From Toxorhynchites rutilus septentrionalis (Eukaryota; Arthropoda; Insecta; Diptera; Culicidae): DNA of 64,000 nt. Under the pieces are notes generated by a model. It was not told where the DNA came from, ran no database searches, and saw nothing but the letters and a program-made list of their open reading frames with translations. The stretch spans positions 36,375,378-36,439,377 of the forward strand of contig NC_073746.1 in assembly GCF_029784135.1 (NCBI RefSeq), in the 5' to 3' direction. The position numbers and the translations under genes were made by a program. Positions 44,201 through 56,791 of the stretch are shown here, piece after piece (the first letter of the stretch is position 1; each line of letters begins with the position of its first letter).

Positions 44201-46440
44201 TTCTATGTTTACATTAATATGCCTGTGGTCGCTTAGGAAGCAGAGCTCAGCAATTCTGACGATCCAATGTAGACCTGGGGTCTCAATGAGGATTGAATTT
44301 ATGTCCGAAGGCTTCATTTTCGATATTAACATCTAGGAATCATCCCTTCTATCGATACACATAGGCTGCAAAAAGTAAAAACATGCGCTAAAAGTATTTG
44401 AATGCCCTTTTTACCTAACTTCCACCATATTGTCCGAATTGGAAAAACGTTCATAGTAAGTAATAAATGCAACTTTTAAAAACGGCTAACGAGATCGCGG
44501 TCCAGCTCTTTGCCATTGCCATTCACGATATTCACTCGAAACCGACCACGGAAGCCAATCTCACCTAGTTACGATTTTCTAATACACACCTATTTACTGT
44601 GTTACATTGGTAAGAATGCCAAATCATCCACTAATATAACCTACGAGGCGTTGTCGCGCTAAGCCGAACACTGCGTGCTCTTTCATGCCGTCACGCTGTG
44701 ATACTTTTACCTCTGCAATGGTTAATATTGTTCTCCCTAACTTATCGAAATGCTACGCACAAGTAAACTGAGCCGATGGTGCTCCTCAGACCGCCATTAT
44801 ATGACAAATGCTCGTGTACTCTGAGTATACCAGTTGATACGTTGGATCATACTGCATTTCTGACCAAAATTTGCAAGAAAAAACCCGTAGGAACCTTTTT
44901 TTGAGTTACGCCATTTTGAAATCTTAAATGCTAGAATTTTTAGAAAATAATAGTGAAATCCATAGCAAAGGATTGTCCTACGCCAACAAAGTTCTGGAAT
45001 AATGTTTACGATAAGACATTCTAAATAAGTTTCAATTCTAATGGAAACCACGGAACGGAATTAAAAATAATTAAAGGCTAAAATTTGAAGCGAATTAAAA
45101 TAGAAACCTTCAAGGCTTCAACGCTACCCTCAGCAGGCGACACTTTTCTCTTAGTTAGCAAAGTAGGCGCCGATTTTTTCAGTGCTTTAAACCAGCCGGG
45201 TGCTATGATTGATGCTTAGATCGCTAGGAAAATTTCAAGCAGAACTGTCAAAGGGGAACCCAATTCAAAGCAAAACAAAGGGAAAATGTCAGTGGGGAAC
45301 CCGATATGTTGGCTTCTGTCAGTTGAATAGAGGTTCAATTTGGACGTCACCGACGTGCTTTAAACCATGAAATTTTCTCATGTGAGTTGCAAGATGTTTT
45401 ACTTTATGCTTCAAGCCATGTAAGATTTATTCGCGGATATACTCGGAAAAAGTGTTCATATTTTACCTTTCGAATAGAAAAAGGCAGAAGACTAATCTCT
45501 GTTACAATACGGAAAGTGACAAGAGATCATTATTGAATGTTCGCCAGTGATTTTACGTGCCGTATTTCCTGTTCCACTACTACAGACACAAGCAGTAAAA
45601 CGGTATTTCCGCGTTCGTACGCCGATATTATTTTAAAATAAGTACGAAGACGAATGCAAAAACATTCCTGAAGTGTCTGGGAAAGCTCAGACATTATTTG
45701 GAAAGAAACCTACCTGCTAATGGAAGAGAAGGTAGGTTATTCCAAAACAAACCACTTCTGGAATTTAAACTTTTTTTTTAAATTTTCAACATGTAGTATT
45801 CCAACCGAGCGTAGCTCAATAATGGTTCTTACGTTGTATTTCAAATTTCGGCCAGAGAATCACAATGATCCATCGAATGGACCGGTACACTTAAATTTCA
45901 TCAATATTTTTTAAAGAAACATTCTGGGAAGCACCGTGAAATTATTTATGGAAATTCAATCAAAATCTGTTTGCACAATAAAGAGCTCATAACATATTCC
46001 CGAGAAATAAACCGAGCACATAATGGCCATTCCGACATATATATATCCCTGTGTTTGTTTGTCTGCTTGCCTTTATTATGCTCAAATTACTTTCCGTCAA
46101 ACGATTCGGTAAAAAAAACAAACCACCTACTTCGTATTTTTTTAACCGTATGGTTTCAATCCTCGAAAAGCTTGGTTTTATATCTTGTGTTTTATGCTAA
46201 TTCTCGTTTTTCTTCTTTTTCTTTGCTCTATTATATTTTTCAATGTTTTCACCTTTCGAGAGTTCATTCGATCCCCATTTTCCGTCTACATTAGCTCTGT
46301 TTTTTTTTTGCTTTACTTGACTTAAATTGTGTCTAGTCTCACGGGTTTTCGATTTTCGTTATTTTTTTTCTTCTTATTTTGTCACTCCTCATCGTCCACA
46401 TGCCTCATGCTGTGGTCCGTTGGTCGTCACACCCCAACCA
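41240..46440. other. Region between mariner relics and Syt1, no gene recognised
   Basis: AT-rich, with poly(T) runs and only short frames (for example 43080-43430 and 44129-44332) that I do not recognise. The right part probably holds the Syt1 3'UTR: a minus-strand AATAAA lies at about 46071-46076. A dispersed repeat is at 45193-45352. Confidence 0.4.
45193..45352. repeat. Dispersed repeat, copy 2 (CCGGGTGCTATG family)
   Basis: Second copy of the 328-492 repeat. It begins CAGCCGGGTGCTATGATTGA and is more diverged, with GGGGAACCC in place of GGGATACCC. It lies 1.1 kb beyond the Syt1 stop codon, probably past its 3' end. Confidence 0.6.
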
Positions 46441-46442
46441 CC

Positions 46443-49400
46443 TTAATCCTTCTTGTCATCCTCCGGATCCTTTAGCGTGTGCCATTGTGCGATCGGGCGC
46501 CTAGGCGAGGCGAGCATATCGGACCAGTGGCGCAACTCGGTGCCGCTTGCATTGTAGCCGAGGACGACCTTGCCAATGGGTTCCGACGTGCCGATGCGAT
46601 CGTAATCCACCACGGTAACCACTAGATTCACTTTCTGCGAATTGGAGTTGTTTTTGTTTGGTAAATGACGAAATAGAAAAATAACACGTATGAAACGAAA
46701 GAAAGGAAATGGGGTTAGTTAGGGCACTTGGACGCTTCCGGCGTCGGGTTGATGGTAGAACACATTCAGCAGTGATGTTATTGCTTTCTTATACATATAC
46801 GGCCAACAACGATTACACCATTGAAGAAAAAGAAACTACGCTACAGGCATCGGTTTTTTAGTCCACACGCGGTGGAAGATTCTCTCTTTGTACTAAGTTA
46901 CGGTTATTGACAATATTAGATCAATTTAATAGCGAATTCGTTTTTGTTCAGTTTCAACCCCAGTGCCGCACTAACTGCTGTCAAAACGTTTTTTTATTCA
47001 CTCAGTTTCGCACTCAGTGTCGCACTAGTTCGCCCCGAAAACTGTTAGTTTCGCACTGAGATGTTTAACGGGTTGGCACTCGGGTTCACCAATACAACTA
47101 TACTGAACTGTCAAGTTCCGAATATTATTTTGGAAAATCTAAAAATAAAGACTATGAAAATGGAAAACCTGCTGCTTTTGCTTTTGTATTATTGGAAGCG
47201 TAATCCAATTCGGATTCTGATTTTGAAGAGTATATTCGAGTAGACGGCATTAAGCTACGTGTGCTTTCATTGGGAGGTGAAAATAATGATGGATATTCAG
47301 GTGGAATAAATTTCAAAATCAAAATTATGAATGAAAATTTACTTTAACGTATCGAATATTTATTTTATGTGATATCGCAGAAACATATTGAATGAAAACT
47401 GTGTCTAATGATGATTTTATATTATAATAGTAATTATTTGTGGAACAAACAGGAAATGCATCGACAAATGGTTAAGTGAGTGTCAGAACTACATGTGTTA
47501 GGTAATCGAACAATATGAAGTACAAATTTTCATTCAAACTTTTATATGTTTACACTGCACTTGGCCCTTCTGATCTGATGGAGAACAATTTACCTCCCAA
47601 GCACTAATATCACCACCAGACGTCGACACTGTACATTTGCCGTCGTAAATATAAACAAATCAGACTATATAACGTACACCAACAAACCAACGCATTCGTG
47701 AAACTGAAAACGTTTTTTTATTACAGAGTCAGTTTGGCACTGACTCAGTTTTAAAAACGAATTCGCTATAACTTAATAATCACTAGCAGCACAGATTATA
47801 GTTTCGAATAACACCCGTAACATATCTGTAACTGTTGAATAATGCGAAAGATTAAAAAGATGTACAGAATTTTGAAACAGAAATTTAGAAGTTCATCTAC
47901 ATGTTAAACATCATTTTTCTTCAAACTATTAGAGTCTATGTAATGTACCATCAATTAACGTATGAGGAAAAAAATCCGAACAATTATCCAAATTGTTCTG
48001 TGCTTGGTTGTCTCTAAACTGGCAACACTTCTAGTCAAAGCCAGTGTCAAGTGACAATTGGTTTGGAGAATATTATTGTCGAAAGAATATCGTCATAAAA
48101 AAAGTTACTATTACAATGACTATTTCAGAAGTGTCCAACAGTTCTGAGTTAGTCTGCGCCTTACATACATTCCGTGTCTTGAAAATGTCCATGTGCGAAA
48201 CAATATACGCTACGGAGTGACTGTCAAAAAATAAATGATGTACCGCGAATATATGTAGATCGCGTACAGAAGAATAATTTCTGTTGAAACTTGAGTGTTC
48301 GAAATTATATCAAGCGGATTTCCCGCTTAACACGTTCGTTGCCCAAATCGACTTTTCTTAGTTTCTTGCGAAGCCCAACTTGCGGATAAATTATTAAATG
48401 AAGATCAAACCTAGTTTGTAGACAACTTTTACACAATCTAGCCATATTTTATTTAATTTGAAGATGCATTGACAACAATAACACATGTCAAAGTAATGTT
48501 ATATTGGTTTTGCAAAAAGCTACAGTACAAACCATCCGCACTATAAATTAATAAAAAGTATAGTATAAACATTATAATAATATGGTTACAATTTTATTAT
48601 ATGTCTACATATCCTATAGTTACACTTAGGTGCCTATTATATCAAATTCCTTTTTTAATCCTATGATTTTTGAAAGACGAAAGTGTCACCCATATCTGGG
48701 TGACGGGGCGACGAAAATGTTAAGGAATGAAAACGGTGGTGAATACTGTAGAAAGCGTTTTAGGCGATATTGCAGGTCAAAAGGGATCCAGCAAGAATTC
48801 ACTGTGCTGTATACTCCGAAGCAAAAAGGCGTGAGGGAGCGAATGAACCGAATTCTTATTGAGAAAGCGAGAGCGATGCTCCATGATTCGGGGATAAGTA
48901 AGACATTCTGGGGTCAGGTGGTTCAGACGGCCGCGTATTTGATTACAAAAGTCCGGCTAGTGCGTTAGATTCGAATAAAACTCCGTTTGAATTATGGGAG
49001 TCGCGAGGGCCGGATATTTCAAAAATTCGAGTTTTTGTGTGCCGAGTGTTTACTCACATTCCAAAGGAACTGCGAAAGAAATTAGATCCCGTGACAAGGC
49101 GTGGTTGTTGGCTACTCTCGGAATGGCTATAGGATATGGGATTCGAAGAAAGCAGAAATCATCGTTACTCGTGACGCGGTGTTTGTGGAAATCGAAGCAC
49201 CATAGAATATTGTTGATAGAGCAAACTGTGAGGATAATTTCCAATCTATACCCAGAAACTCACATGGATCGGATCGGATGACCGGTATGCTGAACCGCAG
49301 GAGGATAATTCTGATGAAGAATATGGAAGCTTTTTGGAAGATTTGGCCGTGGAAGATCCGATCGTTGGTGGTATCGGCCAGAATCGTATGCAGCAGACTA

Positions 49401-52400
49401 GCTGAGAATGGATTCAAAAGCAGATTCACAAAAAAGTCCGTTTATCAGCAAGAAAAATAAATTGAAACGGTTTTGTCCGGAAACATGTTAACAAACACAA
49501 AGACTTTTGGAAAAAAGCCCTTTGGACTGACGAATCGAGATTTGAGCTTTACAATAAGAAGCGGCGCGAAAGAGTGTGGCGGAAGGATGATGAAGGATTG
49601 CAGGAATCTCATCTGCAGGCTACAGTCAAGCACAGAGGAGGCAATGTAATGGTGTAGGATGCTTTTCCTGGGCTGGTGTCGGTTCGAATTCTCGGAATTA
49701 TGACAGCAGATGCCTACATTGACATCCTTAAGGACAACCTGAAGGAATCGCTTCGAAAAACTGGCCTACGAAACAGCATCGAAATCGACCCTCAGTACCT
49801 CCACATGATTGATAGTATGCGTCTTCAATAGGTCACTGAAGCTTCAGGGGGCCACATTAAATAATGATCCATTAAATTTCTTTGCTTTTATTGTGTGATT
49901 CGTTATTTCTCGAACTCGGGCTTTCATACTTGTTTTGGTTCAAGTTTTATTAATTGAATCCAACTAAATATGATGTAAATGCAAAGAAATATGTTGTTTT
50001 TATAATGAACACTCATGAAATTGCTATTTTTATTCAACAAAATTGTTCAAAAATATTCAAAATATGATTCAAAAATAATTGATTCAAAAATAATTGAGAA
50101 AATCGTTATCTAATGCTGTTTTTGATACAATGTAAACAACACTTTGTTTATATTGTTTCAGTACCGAATGCTAACAATACCGCACAGCTCTTACTACCAT
50201 AACATGAAGAAACGAGGGGATACTCAGAGGTTTTGAATGATTTTAATATTATTTTTGGGAGTGAGCTTTCATTTTTGTCAACGCATATTTGCACACATTA
50301 AAGAAGTCATGTAAGCGAGTTGTTAATTATTTAAAAGTGTAATAATTAACAAACAATTCTATAAAATAACGATAGTAGTTTTGATAAAATAGTCCAGAAA
50401 TTGAGAAAAGTTTCTAAACATCCAAGGTGGGATTTTTCATGCCTATCACTGTAGAACAATGATCAATCCATCACCGATCATATGCTGGACATTTTCAAAG
50501 CATATGTTCGATTTTCGAACAGCTTGCCGGTAATAAGTCAAGTAGTTGTTGACTTTGCATTTCTGTTTCAAAAAGTATTTGTGTCAGGAAGCTGATGATT
50601 TTGACAATTGACAATTTTCTTTTCGAACTATACGAGGTCTGTTCAACAAGGATCGCGAGATTAGAATTTTCAGCGGATTACGTATATTCGAATTTTAATG
50701 TTTTTTAAGGTGTCAGGTTGGTCTTATACTTGTGCTGATAAGTCCGGCCATCTTCAATGTTCAGTTGATTTTTCTCAACTGCTTTGCATACACTTGTTTT
50801 GGCTCGTCTTCGATTTTTGCCTAATCCATTTTAGAAGCTTCCATAGGGACGATTGAGTATTGGTTTCCAAGTCATAACCATAAACACATAGCTCGTCACC
50901 ATTATGACCCTCTAAAAAAAGCAATGTTAATGCTATGCTGTTTTAAGCCGAAATTGATCAATTTTGGTCCGTTTTTTATTTTTTTTAATCTATTTTTTGG
51001 AATAGGCAAAACTCGAAAACGAACAGGACTTTCCTGAAAGTAGCACATTATGGTGACGCGATCGATTGATGACAATAAAATTTCTAAAGAATTAGAAGTC
51101 AAAGTATTTCAACATTAGTGACAATATATTCGCTGCTACAATGCGAAAACGAATGTAACGAATGTTTTCCGAAGCTGGTTGTTGTCCTAAAATAATGGCC
51201 AACACAAAATTTGCAATCAAAGTTCGATTGCTGCAATTGAATTTCTGCAATTGTACAGGGTTTCGCCTTTAATTGGACATCTAGCTAATTGGACAAACCT
51301 ACAGTGCGACTCGAACAATTGGTCATTTGATCATCTAATTTGACATTTTTGTAAACATCCTTTGTGCTAGTTTCTACAACATGATAGATTTTTAGGAATA
51401 GTATTAACCTACATTATGTATTTTGCAAACTTTTCAAATGTTTATTTGTTATATTTTCGATGGTTTTTCCTGTTCTAACTTGTTTTTCTCATTGTGTTTG
51501 TTGATATGTCCAATTACAGGAAACAATCGCCGCTAATGCGACACTTAGTGGTGCCTCGGTGTGTTTGCAATTTAGTGGAATTGAATTTCGGCAAACTGCA
51601 ATCGACTTCAACTGAATATTATCATAACTAGATGGTAACCTGAGTTTTCAGTACATAATTCGCAGCGGTTCGAATATATTGGATATATATTGGTCTCCGA
51701 TACAGTGATATGTCAATATCGGTTCCCGGAATAAATCGCCACAGAAAACGACTGCAACAGAAACCACCGCTTATAAAATGTGTAGTAGGCTATAAATATT
51801 GTGGCGCGGTATTGTATTTCAAAACAAGAATTAACCGGGCAAACGTATCGCCCCAGGCAAACGTAACGCCCCGGGCAGACGTATACCGTCCGACGCTCGC
51901 TAGAGCTCGGTCGGACATTGCTAAAGGATCGTATCCTATGTTTCAAACTAACCGGGCAATCAGTGGATCCCAGGTTTGCGTGCGAGACACCGCCGCTTCC
52001 GACGGCGGGTCGGCGGTGGACTCGGATTGCGTCATCTTGGCGGCATGGGCCGCCTCGATTCCTTATCCTCGCCAAATGGGGACTTCGTCCCCATTACATT
52101 GTCCTCAGAATAAATTTCGAAAAACGAGAACAAGAGAATAAATTTATAATAGAAATGTGAGGCACATGATGTTTTTCCCGCGCCAAATATTTCTAGCCTA
52201 CTACACTTTTTCTAAGCGGTTGTTTCTGTTGCAGTTGTTTACTGTGGCGATTTATTCCGGTCACCGTCAATATCATCGGTCTGTTTTATCAAGGCCATAT
52301 GCCCTTCATTCCCCTACCGATTGGCGGAAAAACAAATGATGGATTCTACAGATGGCGATAATGCATCATCTCATATTGCACTTTTTCTGAGTAAGTTCAA

Positions 52401-55400
52401 TGCCAAACATATTGCGAACACCATTAAATACTTTTTTTTTCTAATAAAAAATGTATATTTTTCATTTTGGAAAAGTCCTGTTTAACTTGGAACAAACTTT
52501 GAAACATATATATTTATATCAAATGAAAACTCTATTCGAAGATTATTTTCAGTAAGAGAGAAAAGAAATAATAGATATTGTTAGAGTCTTAAAACTAATG
52601 ATCATGCTGAACATGTAAGGTATTACTATATATTCACAGTGTCCAAAGCGATCGACAATGAGCGGTACACACATAGAAAACATTCGTTCCGACAATACCT
52701 AGACATTCATGCAAGTAACACTTCGCGTACGCGACAAAGTCCAAGGTCCAAGTTCTACTTAAAGCATGCCGTTTTGTTCAACCTGCGCACTACCGAATCA
52801 ATCGAGAGTGAATCTTCCACCGCGCAAAACGTACGAGAACCAATCAGGCGGCTACAAATCTGTGTAGTGCCTACTTGGATTGGTATAGTTCTATTGTTTT
52901 TTAAAATTATTTTTAGTTGGGGGACAATAGAAAGTCGAATAGAGAGATAGAGAGATAGAGAGATAGAGAGAGAGGTTACCTTTGGTGAGAAGGAATTTTA
53001 TGGTCTATTACATGTGCATGTGAAAAGTGTTTTCATCAACGTGTTATCTTTTGCTTGTTTATGTTGTTGTTTCTTGTTGGGAAGGGGAAGATATTTGTTA
53101 ATGGAAACACTTTTGACGTTCGATTAATAATTTTTCGCACTAATCGTGTAAAGTATTTCTCTTCTCAGTGTTATCAGTTTAGTACATCGTTTTCTTTTGT
53201 TTTTCGGTTGTTTCTAGAAATACTTGTAAACGGAAATGTATTGATACTCGATCAAAACTGTGTTATTTGATAGTTGTTGGAAAAAAATACTGGATATATA
53301 TTTTTCTTGTATATTTCTGGCTAGTTTGATACTTCTCGGTGATAGTTTTGGTATATTGTTTCCAGTCCAAATGACGAAATATTCAAATATTTTGCGTCGT
53401 AAGTTCTACTTCAGGATGATCGACACAACAAGAGAGATGGAACGGTAGGATTCGGACGTTTGTTGAATTAGTAAAAAAACACTTTAGGGTAGAAATGGAG
53501 GTAAATGAAGCGACAAAACGAACAAGGTAGTACAAATTACGTTACACTGCTAGAGAGAGAGGTAGAGTATATATGTGGAGTGAAATGATAGGAACAACAA
53601 AACTTTCGATGCAACAACACACTCTCCGGTAACGCTGTAAACGTTCTCTGTGGTTAGACATGAAGCTTGTTTGAATATTTTAGTAAAAAAGAGAGGAAGA
53701 AAATGCATATGAAAAGGTTGTTTTTTTTCTTAGTGTAAGAAAAAATATATGTAAGAGATACTTAGTCGGTTACGCTATATATTTTAATATTTGCCAAAGG
53801 ATTGGAATGTGCTCACTCTCCTGTGTCCACACGAGATCTCCTGGATTTTGCGGTTTGGTTGTGTGATCCTTCGAGTTTGTTTGTCTTTTTATTGTGTGAA
53901 TTTTTGTTGTTGATGGTGTTGTCTTTTCTATTGCTTGGTTTGAACTAGATAAAAGAAGTGTCGAAAAAATGTCACGCTTCTTTAAAGGGGGTTGGGAAAA
54001 CGGGGAGGTGCATGGGTAGAAGCTGATCTCTGAACGTTACTGTCTGCTTCCTGGATGTTGCTTGAAGTGTCAGTTTGGTGGGTTCCTGAGCCCAGGTAAA
54101 CGAAACAAGTGTTTCTGTTGTGAAGTGAAGAGCTATCTGAAGTATGCATTTGCGTTTTCATTGCGTTGGTAGGTCATCATAGGGTGGGGAGGAAAGTTTT
54201 AGAAGTTTCGAAAATTGTAGGAGGTAGAGAAACACAGATCGTCTCTAACATTCACGAACATCTTGGGACGGCACTTCCACAACTGGTCTGCAATGGCATA
54301 TTATATACAGTTATACATAAAACTACAATACACGAGAATGGCTGTGCTGGGCTTGATTTTATTCGTCACTTGTAGCGTATTTTAAGTTACATAATTCAAC
54401 AACAAAGCATTTCCAGAATATTTCATGAAATAACACACATAGAATTACACCAAAACTACAGCAAGACGCAAACATAAACACGGAAGGTTGAGACGACACA
54501 ACAAAGCTGTGTCGTGGCAACACATCCACATAGTTTTGATGTCACCCGAACAAACCAAAAAACATAACCTCAAAATGCGAAAATAATAAACATGAACTAC
54601 ATGACAGATGGTTACGATGCTAACACAACTACAAAAGGAACTTTGAACCACAGACAAACGTACACAACGCTAGTGACATTTTTTGCGTTTTGGAACACAA
54701 TGCGTCCCATCTGTTTGTCTGTGGATTTATCGATAAGTCGCAACACTTTATCGATGATGTATCCAATCGGGTACTGCAAATGCTCCGCTGTCCAAAATCA
54801 AAGCCAGCACAACGGACGTTATTGGAGCTTTCGCGGGTGTCAGCCTTGTAATTTGTTTCTACTAGTTTGCAGAAGGTAGCATGCTTTTTTTATGGTAAAG
54901 TTTAAATTTGATCGTATACGTATCGATACTGGGACCGCTCCGGGCCGAGAACGGGAACATAATGCATCCGATCTCAGCCGCCAGAGGGCAAAGCAAGTGT
55001 GGCGTGTTCCAAATATATCCTTTTGTATCAACACATCATATTCAACGTCGGTTTACTTTTTTTCGTTCATACATTTACAGAAAACTATATGCAGGAGAAA
55101 ACGCTCAAGATATATACAGTACGATATGTATAGAAAAATGCAACACAACACAGAATTTTTATATGATAGTATAATACATTCTCGCATACTTGTATTTGTT
55201 CGAAAGGAACTTCGAATGAGAACGACTCATTGTAGTAGGGGTTTAGTGTACATTTTTTGATACTAGTCTTTTTCTTTTTCAAACGCTTTCCATTCTGCAT
55301 CAGTGCAATCTTAACGTAGGGATCTATAATTGAAAAAAAGCAAGAGGAAATTCCATTAGTATTGTTAGTGACAAGTTTAATTTCGATTCCTAGCGCCAAA

Positions 55401-55608
55401 GCAATTATCGTTAACACACGTTGAAAATTATTATGTTTTTTAACATTTCAAACAAAAAGCTGTCCTCTGGCCAAGAACGGATAAGCCCACCTGATAATCC
55501 ACCGACGTCCATCTTCTTCAGGTTCTTCGCCTCCAGGATCACGACGGTTAATTTACCTGCAGTGGGTACGTAACGCAGCGAGAAGCAGATGTCTCCGAGC
55601 TTGTTTTC
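46443..55608 (-). CDS. Syt1: Synaptotagmin 1, last three coding exons (C2B domain)
   Basis: Exons 55608-55491, 55323-55190 and 46634-46443 have AG/GT borders and phases 0, 1 and 0, giving 147 codons to TAA. Syt1 is the calcium sensor for fast vesicle fusion at synapses. Visible: the C2B start [33 protein letters not shown] with two loop-1 calcium-binding Asp; the polybasic strand [12 protein letters not shown] (SNARE/PIP2 contact); [11 protein letters not shown] with the loop-3 Asp pair; and the C-terminal WHTL motif in [18 protein letters not shown]. The residues are typical of dipteran Syt1; the end is divergent. The last intron is 8.6 kb and transposon-rich. C2A, linker, membrane segment and start are not found before 64000, so the gene continues to the right. 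Confidence 0.95.
46929..47774. mobile_element. TIR-bounded element in the Syt1 intron
   Basis: ATAGCGAATTCGTTTTTGTTC near 46931 is inverted near 47751-47770 (AAAACGAATTCGCTAT), followed by GAGTCAGTGCC-type blocks in both arms. The interior 47236-47650 is a diverged copy of the 8700-9140/19104-19540 repeat. Non-autonomous DNA transposon, about 845 bp. Confidence 0.65.
48690..49395 (+). pseudogene. Ty1/Copia polyprotein relic: integrase C-part and linker
   Basis: Frame 1 gives [40 protein letters not shown] and [15 protein letters not shown], the Copia integrase core; the Asp of the usual DNGGEY is Glu, while the final catalytic Glu (RERMNR) stays. A frame change near 48960 continues [20 protein letters not shown] and LDPVTRR, then [17 protein letters not shown], the IN-RT linker. 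RT is absent; a Tc1 relic follows at once. Confidence 0.85.
49400..49830 (+). pseudogene. Tc1 transposase relic in the Syt1 intron
   Basis: A frame with KPFISKKN, then [47 protein letters not shown] contains the first DDE Asp (TDES) and the KHGGG.VMVWG.FS region. TGG is changed to TAG and one base lost at VMVWG, then SWAGVGS and [20 protein letters not shown] follow. The C-terminal half is cut and the N-terminal DNA-binding part is missing. Confidence 0.85.
50632..50900. mobile_element. Mariner end relic
   Basis: ACGAGGTCTGTTCAACAAGG at 50633 resembles a mariner terminal repeat (ACGAGGTCTGTTCAAAAAGT type) and is followed by AT-rich and GTCGTCAG-like sequence without a usable frame. Probably a mariner 5' fragment; the other end is not found. 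Confidence 0.45.
51250..51600. repeat. Dispersed repeat related to the centre of the LTR-inserted MITE
   Basis: TAATTTGACATTTTTGTAAACAT, ATATGTCCAATTACAGG and AATGCGACACTTAGTGGTGCCTC correspond in order to blocks at 33055-33205. Starts near AGGGTTTCGCCTTTAATTGG. Non-coding. Confidence 0.55.
51703..52285. mobile_element. Long-TIR element (about 110-bp arms) with CCGGGCAAACG cassette
   Basis: Left arm 51703-51812 (GGAATAAATCGCCACAG, AACTGCAACAGAAACC, GTGTAGTAGGCTA) is the reverse complement of 52170-52285 (TAGCCTACTACAC, GGTTGTTTCTGTTGCAGTTG, CTGTGGCGATTTATTCC). The centre carries cassette copy B. The small frames on both strands are translations of the palindrome. Confidence 0.8.
51833..52080. 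repeat. CCGGGCAAACG cassette, copy B
   Basis: Has three tandem variants of an 18-bp unit (GGGCAAACGTATCGCCCC, AGGCAAACGTAACGCCCC, GGGCAGACGTATACCG), a hairpin GTCCGACGCTCGCTAGAGC...GGTCGGAC, then the TATGTTTCAAACTAACCGGG and CCGCCGCTTCCGACGGCGGG blocks shared with copy A (1335-1455), and a GGGGACTTCGTCCCC hairpin just after. GC-rich, multi-hairpin, non-coding. Confidence 0.6.
52620..55180. other. Repeat-poor part of the Syt1 intron
   Basis: I see no transposon relics here, in contrast to the rest of the intron. There is a short GAGAGATA microsatellite at 52940-52975. It adjoins the C2B exon at 55190. Could hold intronic regulatory or splicing elements; nothing specific is recognised. Confidence 0.35.
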
Positions 55609-56791
55609 CTACAGATTTGCGTATTTGTTTGGATAGAAAACAGAAGAGGAAACAGATAAGAACAATTATTGTAGAACACTTCGAAGTTTTCTCTTGACAG
55701 CGAGCAGCTTTGGACAAGAAGCTAATAAGAGGGGGGAGGGGGACTCATATCGTTCAATTAAATATATATTGGTCTAGCAGCACAGTTAAATATATAAAAA
55801 AGATAATAAAAAACCAAAAAAGACATCTTCGGGATATCATGCTTTTTTGATTCTCTAAAACCAGCAGCGAAAATACAATATATGTATATATGTTTATATA
55901 GGTTGTTTGTTTGTTTGTCTGTTATATCACTACGTGCTTCTAAAAGACAGCATTTACAGTTGTTTTGGTTTAGATATTTAATGAACGGTTAGTGGGAGAT
56001 AGGTTGGAGTTTGCTTGTCGGACATTTTTTCCACTCTCGGAAGTACACTACTCGAAAGAAGGAGGTGGGCTTGGAAAGGTGTTCGTATAGCTTGTCATGA
56101 AACTCCCCACTTCCGAAATCGCAATTGCGCAAGAGATAGAATGCTTGACCCAAGGCTTTTTATTGTTCTTTTTAGACGATATAGATAGCACAGATACAGG
56201 AAGTTGTGAGGCTTGTGTATAACTTCTGACGGTTGTTCATATGTACAAGTTTCGTTAGTGTTCGTGGGGAAGGGTTATCATATCAATGAGTGATCACACG
56301 CACACACGCACATGAAAAAGTGTAAGTCCTTCTTGCAGTGTAATGGTAATCATGCGTCTCATCAGAATATGTTTGAAATTCCTACGAAACAATGAATTAG
56401 GACCATTCATTAGCTAAATATTGCACACATATCTTGCTTGAGGCCGAATCTGACCGTATATAAACTCTGGGAAGATAATTTGTTCGTCTTTCCACGTTGA
56501 TGGTTAGAACACACAACGCAAATGATTTCAAGAAGTAATAGGAAACATCGTAGTATTTCGACTTTCGGGTTTATTATAAAACTCCGAATCTAAAAGCACT
56601 TTATAGCGAAAGGCGCTGATTCATGCAGTGGCGACTCAGCAAAAAATCTTCGAAGTGTACTATCCACCCAAGCTCATGCTGCAATATTGTTTTCCTTGAT
56701 CCGGACAGGAGTTATTCTATGGAGTACAAATCGAATGATTTCCCCACACTACTAACACTTTCTTTTTTTACCCGTGAAAACACTGATGGAT

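Noticed and set aside
44129..44332. Minus-strand frame with LISKMKPSDINSIL
   Set aside because: Looks protein-like but short, with no family match I can name; may be a decayed retroelement.
51713..52141. Overlapping 120-143-codon frames on both strands
   Set aside because: They translate the GC-rich palindromic element; the repeated [10 protein letters not shown] peptide is a by-product of the 18-bp tandem repeat.
54166..55260. Several 70-120-codon frames near the Syt1 exon
   Set aside because: None has domain content; those overlapping 55190-55260 are antisense to the C2B exon.
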